Origin: Watersipora subatra
Lineage: Eukaryota; Bryozoa; Gymnolaemata; Cheilostomatida; Watersiporidae
Direction: 5' to 3'
NCBI RefSeq assembly: GCF_963576615.1
Contig: NC_088717.1
Coordinates: 40,130,302-40,194,301 of the forward strand
DNA length: 64,000 nucleotides
The number at the start of each line of letters is the position of its first letter. Positions within the stretch are counted from its first letter, which is position 1. Of this stretch, positions 26,001 to 32,487 are shown piece by piece. A program made the position numbers and the translations under genes. The notes under the pieces are model-generated. The model worked only from the letters and a program-made list of their open reading frames with translations, did no database searches and was not told the origin of the DNA.

Positions 26001-29000
26001 AGCAACGTTACTTAGCTGATTTTCATAACTTGTACAGTGAATAAGTGAATAATGTATGGTTTGAGAAATAATTATATTTCAATCATTTGACTTGCGCCAT
26101 GACATAAAAACACCACATTTAACAGCTTACGTTACATAAATCTTAATCGTGTTATACAAAGAACTGCATAATATTTATAATTTGAATAGCCTGTTATATT
26201 AATTTTGTCAAAAAATATCTCACATAAAACTAATCACACAATAATTTTAAAATAGTTAAAATTTAAAGCCAGTTATCAATTGTGTTATTACAATCTCTGC
26301 ATAAATTTATCTTTAATGTTGTACTAGTTGTATAAGTTGTATCCTTGCTGAACTTTAGTATAATCCATGTATAATTTTATTGCAGATACAGCTTACCAGT
26401 CAGAACTTCTCTTCCCACATGGGCGTTGCGATCTATCGCTGCTAGTTTAATTCTTGTAAAATATCCTGGGGGATCAAAGTCTATTCGCTTTGGTGCATAA
26501 CTTAATATGAGGCTGTGGAGGTTTTCTAAAGCACCTGTGTGTTGACCATGGTTCGCAATGTGTTTAGCAGTCTCGCTTGCCCTAATGCATCACAAAGGAC
26601 TTTGTGCCCTGCACTTCCTGGAATTAACCATTTCACCTTTTTTCCATTTCTCTGTAAACATCAAATTATTCGTTATTATGTTTCAAGATATTATAAATCT
26701 GCAAAGTTTTTGTTTATTCAAATGTCAACCAGCTGCAGAATATTTAATCATGTGTACAATCTCTGTTTACTATTATGCAACAAATGACTACATATTCTTA
26801 TATCACAAACCAAAGGCATTCTAAGTGATATATAAAGTATTATATTACAATCTCCCTGTGCTTTGATATTTCTGAATATATTATTAGATTCAACATACAG
26901 CTTTCATGCCAACATTGGGTATAAATAATATATTTTTTCATCACTCACGGATCAATTGGTTCATGAGAGCACTGGATGAACTTGTGTCCTGGAAAGCTCC
27001 TGTGAATATTAGCGACATGGTTTGTATACTTGCATGGGATGATTGCTAAAATTATAGAGAAAAAAATAAATGCCAACACAATCAATAACCAACTGAGGCT
27101 TAATTTAAATCTGCAATTTCCTATTATATAATTAGATTGTTAAAATTAGGTTTTCTTTTGATGAAACAGCGTTACAAAACAACCCAAATACTGCAGATAT
27201 AATCATGGGGGCTAATCGCTTCAAGTGATCTGTAAAGCCTATATTAATAATCGTAGCATAAATATAACAATAATGCAATCCAAATTTTATGATAATATTA
27301 GTCATATACGAGGTCTGATCCAAAAGTTTCCGGAATGGAGTTGTATACTCGTGCATATTTACAGGATAAAAAAACTTATTGCAGCGTTGGCTGGGAAACA
27401 CCTCTGGAGTGTTGTCACAAAACTTCAAGCTGCTATGACAATGCGTTCTCACGTGAGCCGACGATATGTCAAGGTCTGTCAGGTGCTTGTCGCTTTTAAA
27501 AAAAATTTATTGTCATGTCTAATAAACCAGAACAGCACATTTGCATTACATTTTGTTTGAAATTAGGGAAAACAAGGATATTACGACCTTTAAAATAAAG
27601 TTTTGATCAATCCTGAAAGCTTCCTTAAAATCGTTGCAAGCGTGCATCCTGAGCTCGTTTTGGTCATCAGTTAGCAAGCTTGGCATGAACTTTGCTGCGA
27701 CTCGTTTAAATTGTTAAAAAATCATTTAAAATGTTTGAATTGTCAGTTAACACTTTTTGAACAGCTCCAAAACTAAGTCCAATGTCTCTAAATATTTCTA
27801 ATGATTAAACGTCAATCTGGCATGACTAGTGACCTCACACTGTCAATTTACGAGCAGGTTTTTGCAGACGCTGGTCTGCCAGGCCTCGCGTCATCTTCAG
27901 TGCTGTCTCTACCTTCACAAAAACGTTTTTACCACTCAAAAATTTGTTTTCTCTTTAGACCAGCATCTCCAAAAGCAATAGTTAACATTTCAACTGTCTG
28001 AGTACTTGTTTTCCCTAATTTCGGACAAATTTTAATGCAAATACACTGTTCCGATTGATTAGACATGACGATAAATTTGTTGAAAAAATGACGGAAGCAC
28101 CGGACAGACCTTGACATATCGTTGGCTCACATGAGAACGCATTGTCATAGCAACCTGAAATTTTGTGACAGCACTCCAGAGTTGTTTTCCAGCTAACGCT
28201 GCAATGGGGTTTTCCATCGTATAAATATGCACGAGTATACAACTCCATTCCGGGAACTTTTGGATCAGACTTCGTATTTTATGAACAATTAAAGCATTTC
28301 TGACAATTCAAACTGAACAGAAAATTTAAATTCCCCTGCTAACTTTTACTCAGTTAACCAAGTTAATTCAAGTAAATCAGGTTAACATCAAACGTAGCCT
28401 ATGCAACTCAGCCTGAGTCTCATTGTCACCCAGTCATATCAAATCATTTCTTTGTACTAATGTACAGTACTACATATTTTGACTTATTATATTTATTAAT
28501 TTATATCATAAAATAACTATATTTTTTATTAATATTTATTTAAAATTCTTCATAAATTACTTACGGTTGAGGTTTTTCTGTTTGACGATGATCTCTTGCT
28601 GTATGGTACAACACAATTAGGGAATGAAACCTCTCCCTCTTTCACTCTTAATCTTGTAGTTGTCCCAAATTGCTCCGAATTAAGCTGGCTCTCATGGAAG
28701 TGCCTAACGCACACGACCGTATTATCAGGTAGTCTGCGAAAAGTTAAGTCGGCACGCTTTGCCTTAGACAGCCATAGTTTTGCTAAATTTAGCGACTGAG
28801 AGACAGAAACTCTAAACAAGGTTATTCTACGACTTCTAGTGTAAGATTTACAGCTAACAAAGAGACATCTACCCATCATAGTTAACTGACTGTGGTTAAA
28901 AGAAAATAAAATGCATTGAATTACTAACGAATAAATAAAGAAAGCATTACTAGAAACATCTTTATTACGATACAGTGATGGTCCGACTTAAATGCACCAA

Positions 29001-29871
29001 AATATATTTTCAACTTTGAACTTGCTGAACTAGTAGAAATATCTGCTAAAATTTTGTTTTCTCATTCAATTAGCATAGTATGATGCATTACCAACCAGAT
29101 AAAACAAAGTTAAAATTATGTGTTTACTTTCACTTTAAGTATTACTGATTATTTTTTCAGTTGGTCACGGGACTCTGTTTTGGGTTTCAAGCACTTCTTT
29201 ACACGACACTATTTCTTCCACAAGCTTTTGCTAATGAAGCTGGAAGAGAGCTGCTGATGTTTTGGACATGCTTGTCTTTCATGGTTTCTGCTTCCATCTT
29301 TCCGCTATTGTTGTCAGGAGTTGCAAAGATATTTGGACTTAAAAACTCAACGCCCCTTGTGGGAATTATGTTTACTGCAGAGGTAAGATAAAAAACCTAC
29401 TTACAATAAAAAGTGTTTTAAGAATATTGTCCGCTTAACTTATGTGTAATTCCACCCAACATCGAATAGCCAAAAATAGATTTTTCAAGCTTTTTTGCTC
29501 AATTCCATTACTTAAATATAAAACTATAAAAAGAACTACTATTATAGACTCACACTCTGTACAATCTGTGCAAATAATAAACATTGAAAGTTTTCAAAGT
29601 GAAAACTAAAAAAAGCATTCAATATATATATATATATTATATATATAGTATATATATATAGTATATATAGTATATATATAGTATATATATAGTATATATA
29701 CAGTATATATATAGTATATATGTATCTATATACTAGATATATATACTATATTCTAGATATATATATATATACACTATATACTAGATATATATACTATATA
29801 CTAGCTATATATACTATATATTATATATATACTATACATATATAAATACTATATATATATGTATATATATG

Positions 29872-29958
<87 letters not shown>

Positions 29959-32446
29959 CCGAGGTACGTCACAAAGCCATTACTGAATACAAGAAATGCC
30001 TTCGTCAGGTCCTACGGAGCCCGCTCAATGCCAAGAACCAAGTCACGGCAATAAATACCTACGCACTGCCAGTAATAAGATATCCAGCAGGCATAATAAA
30101 GTGGACTGAGGAAGCCATCAAGGAAGCAGATATAGCAACTCATAAACTGCTGACCATGCATGGAGCACTCCACCCAAAATCTGATACTACTAGATTGTAT
30201 CTCGATAGGAAAGATGGCGGTAGGGGGCTCAAAAGTGTACAGCAGACAGTGAAGGAGGAAGAGCAAAGCATCAAAGCCTATGCAGCCTCTATGGCCACTT
30301 CAGATAAGTTGCTAGCTGAATTTCAATTGGCTGCTCTTACAATGGACCTTCGCCCTGATGATGAGGAAATTGACTGGCACACAAAACCTCTTCATGGTGC
30401 TTGCCACCGACAAATATCTAAGGTTGGGGATCTTCACCAGGCATATATGTGGCTGAACAAAGGAAACCTAACGGCCAATACAGAGTCGCTAATCATGGCA
30501 GCCCAAGAGCAAGTGCTCCCAACAAGGCAACTCCAAACAAAAATCTATCACACTAGAGACGATCCTAGATTCAGACGGTGCAAAGATGCACCTGAGACCA
30601 TCCAACACATCATCAGTGGATGCAAGCAGCTAGCAGGAAACGCATACACTGAGCGGCATAATCATGTCACAGGTGTTGTGTATAGAAGTCTATGTGACAA
30701 GTATGGCCTTAATAAACCACAACACTGGTGGGAAGCTCCTGGTAAGGTGAATGAAAATGACTGCGCTAAGATCCTGTGGGACTTCTACATCCGGACTGAC
30801 AAGCATGTCCTATCAAACCAACCAGATATAGTGGTGGTGGACAAGGAGAACAAGAGGGCTACTATAATAAATATAGCAGTACCCAATGACTACAATATTG
30901 CCAGCAAAGAAAAAGAAAAGGTAGAGAAATATCTCCCTCTTGAAGAAGAGATTGAAAAATGCTGGGATGTAAGAACAACTGTAATCCCAGTAGTCATTGG
31001 GGCACTGAGCGTAATAACACCGGCACATAAAATGTGGCTTGCCCAAATACCAACAGCAATCAACTCAGGTGAGTTGCAGAAAAGTGCGCTATTGGAAACA
31101 GCTAAGATCTTGAGGCGAGTGCTCAAACTCCCAGGTCTCTGGTGGGAGACTCGAGTTGAAGCAGAAACTACCACCCATACGGGTTATCCGAGCTGAGGAA
31201 ACAATTTTTTTATAGACAGATATATACATACATAAGTAAAAGCGTAAGATCTGAGCAGAATGCTCAATGATAAAATCAGGGCAAATTAAAATCAATAAAA
31301 CAGACTATAACTTTAGATAAAACACTTGATTACTATTAGTTTCATGCTTGGTAAAAGCAGTCTTCAGAGTTACACCTCCGCCGTACTTAGCCACTGACTT
31401 GCGTGCTCGTATCTCAAAAGCTGCTCCTATGTTATATTAGTGCTAAAACTTGCTTAAAAGCTGGCTCGTATTTCAAGTTTATTGAATGTTGGGACACTCG
31501 TAAGTCGAAGTATGACTGTATATACATGTATATATAAATCTCAAAGTGGGTCGTATGTGTCTTCATGTATTCGTCGTTTTAATTGTCCAGCTATGGCTAT
31601 TATTTTAGCACTGTGCCCACACATTACGAAGCCCCGATTGGAAAATTTCGATCTAAGGCTTTATCATATTTGATATAACGTAACCACAGGCTAGTTATTT
31701 TAGCAACGCGTCCACACGTTACGATGCCCCTGTTGAGAAATTTTTTTTGTTAGGTTCAATTACTATATATGGGGTCGAGACCAATTTTTCTAGTGGGGAC
31801 ATTTATAGGAAGTGCTTCAACATTCTTGCTCTCTCCGTTCGGTCAAACAAAGATAGTATGATATCTCATTTTTACATTTGCACCAGTATCAATTGTGTAG
31901 TTGTTTTTGTAGTGTTTTGTGTAATTGAAATAAATTAAGAAAAAAAATAAAAACAACTGTGAAGGTTTTCAAACTTTGTCAAACAACTGTAACTTTCAAA
32001 CTTCATATTTTGAGGAAAATGTTTTGTATAGGTCAAATAAATTAAAACAAATAAAACTACTATAAAAGGGTTTATATGTAAATCTGAAATAATTTGCAAA
32101 TGATAGCTGAATTAAGTCCCTTTTGCTACAATTACAATAGAAGATAATTTTGCAATGATACAATTAATACGAATTAAAAAGAAAACAATACAAGTCCTAT
32201 ATATTTTGAATCCATAATAACAATCCTTGCATAGAAGTGTGTGTGTATAAAAAAGGTTACTGTCCCATCAAAAGCTATCTATCAAAACTTTTCTCATAAT
32301 ATGCAGTTTGAAAGTTAAAATGGCAAATGTTATTAAATACAAATCAATTTTCTTACCAAAAAGTTTTCTATTACTCGGGCAACGCTGGGTAGCACAGCTA
32401 GTATATATATATATATATACACATATATCTATACATATATATATCT

Positions 32447-32487
<41 letters not shown>

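Larger units (their letters stand above)
24730..29134 (-). mobile_element. 4.4-kb TTAA-flanked transposon encoding a THAP exon, transposase exons and a P2RX7_C-like ORF
   Basis: TTAA at 24,726-24,729 and 29,135-29,138 flank inverted ends AGGGAAAGTAAACACA and AGTGAAAGTAAACACA (one mismatch in 16). Inside, the minus strand carries a THAP exon (28,879-28,565) and two transposase C-terminal exons (27,045-26,949 and 26,651-26,397). The plus strand carries a P2RX7_C-like coding region (25,201-25,938), tail to tail with them. TTAA targets plus THAP point to Kolobok-like elements; that class is inferred. A mariner element is nested in it. The right end lies 22 bp before the exon 7 splice acceptor. 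Confidence 0.8.

Noticed and set aside
29859-29957. Start codon of the LINE ORF inside the TA repeat
   Set aside because: The first 33 residues are an alternating Ile/Tyr run from (TA)n. The element is 5'-truncated and has no own start here.
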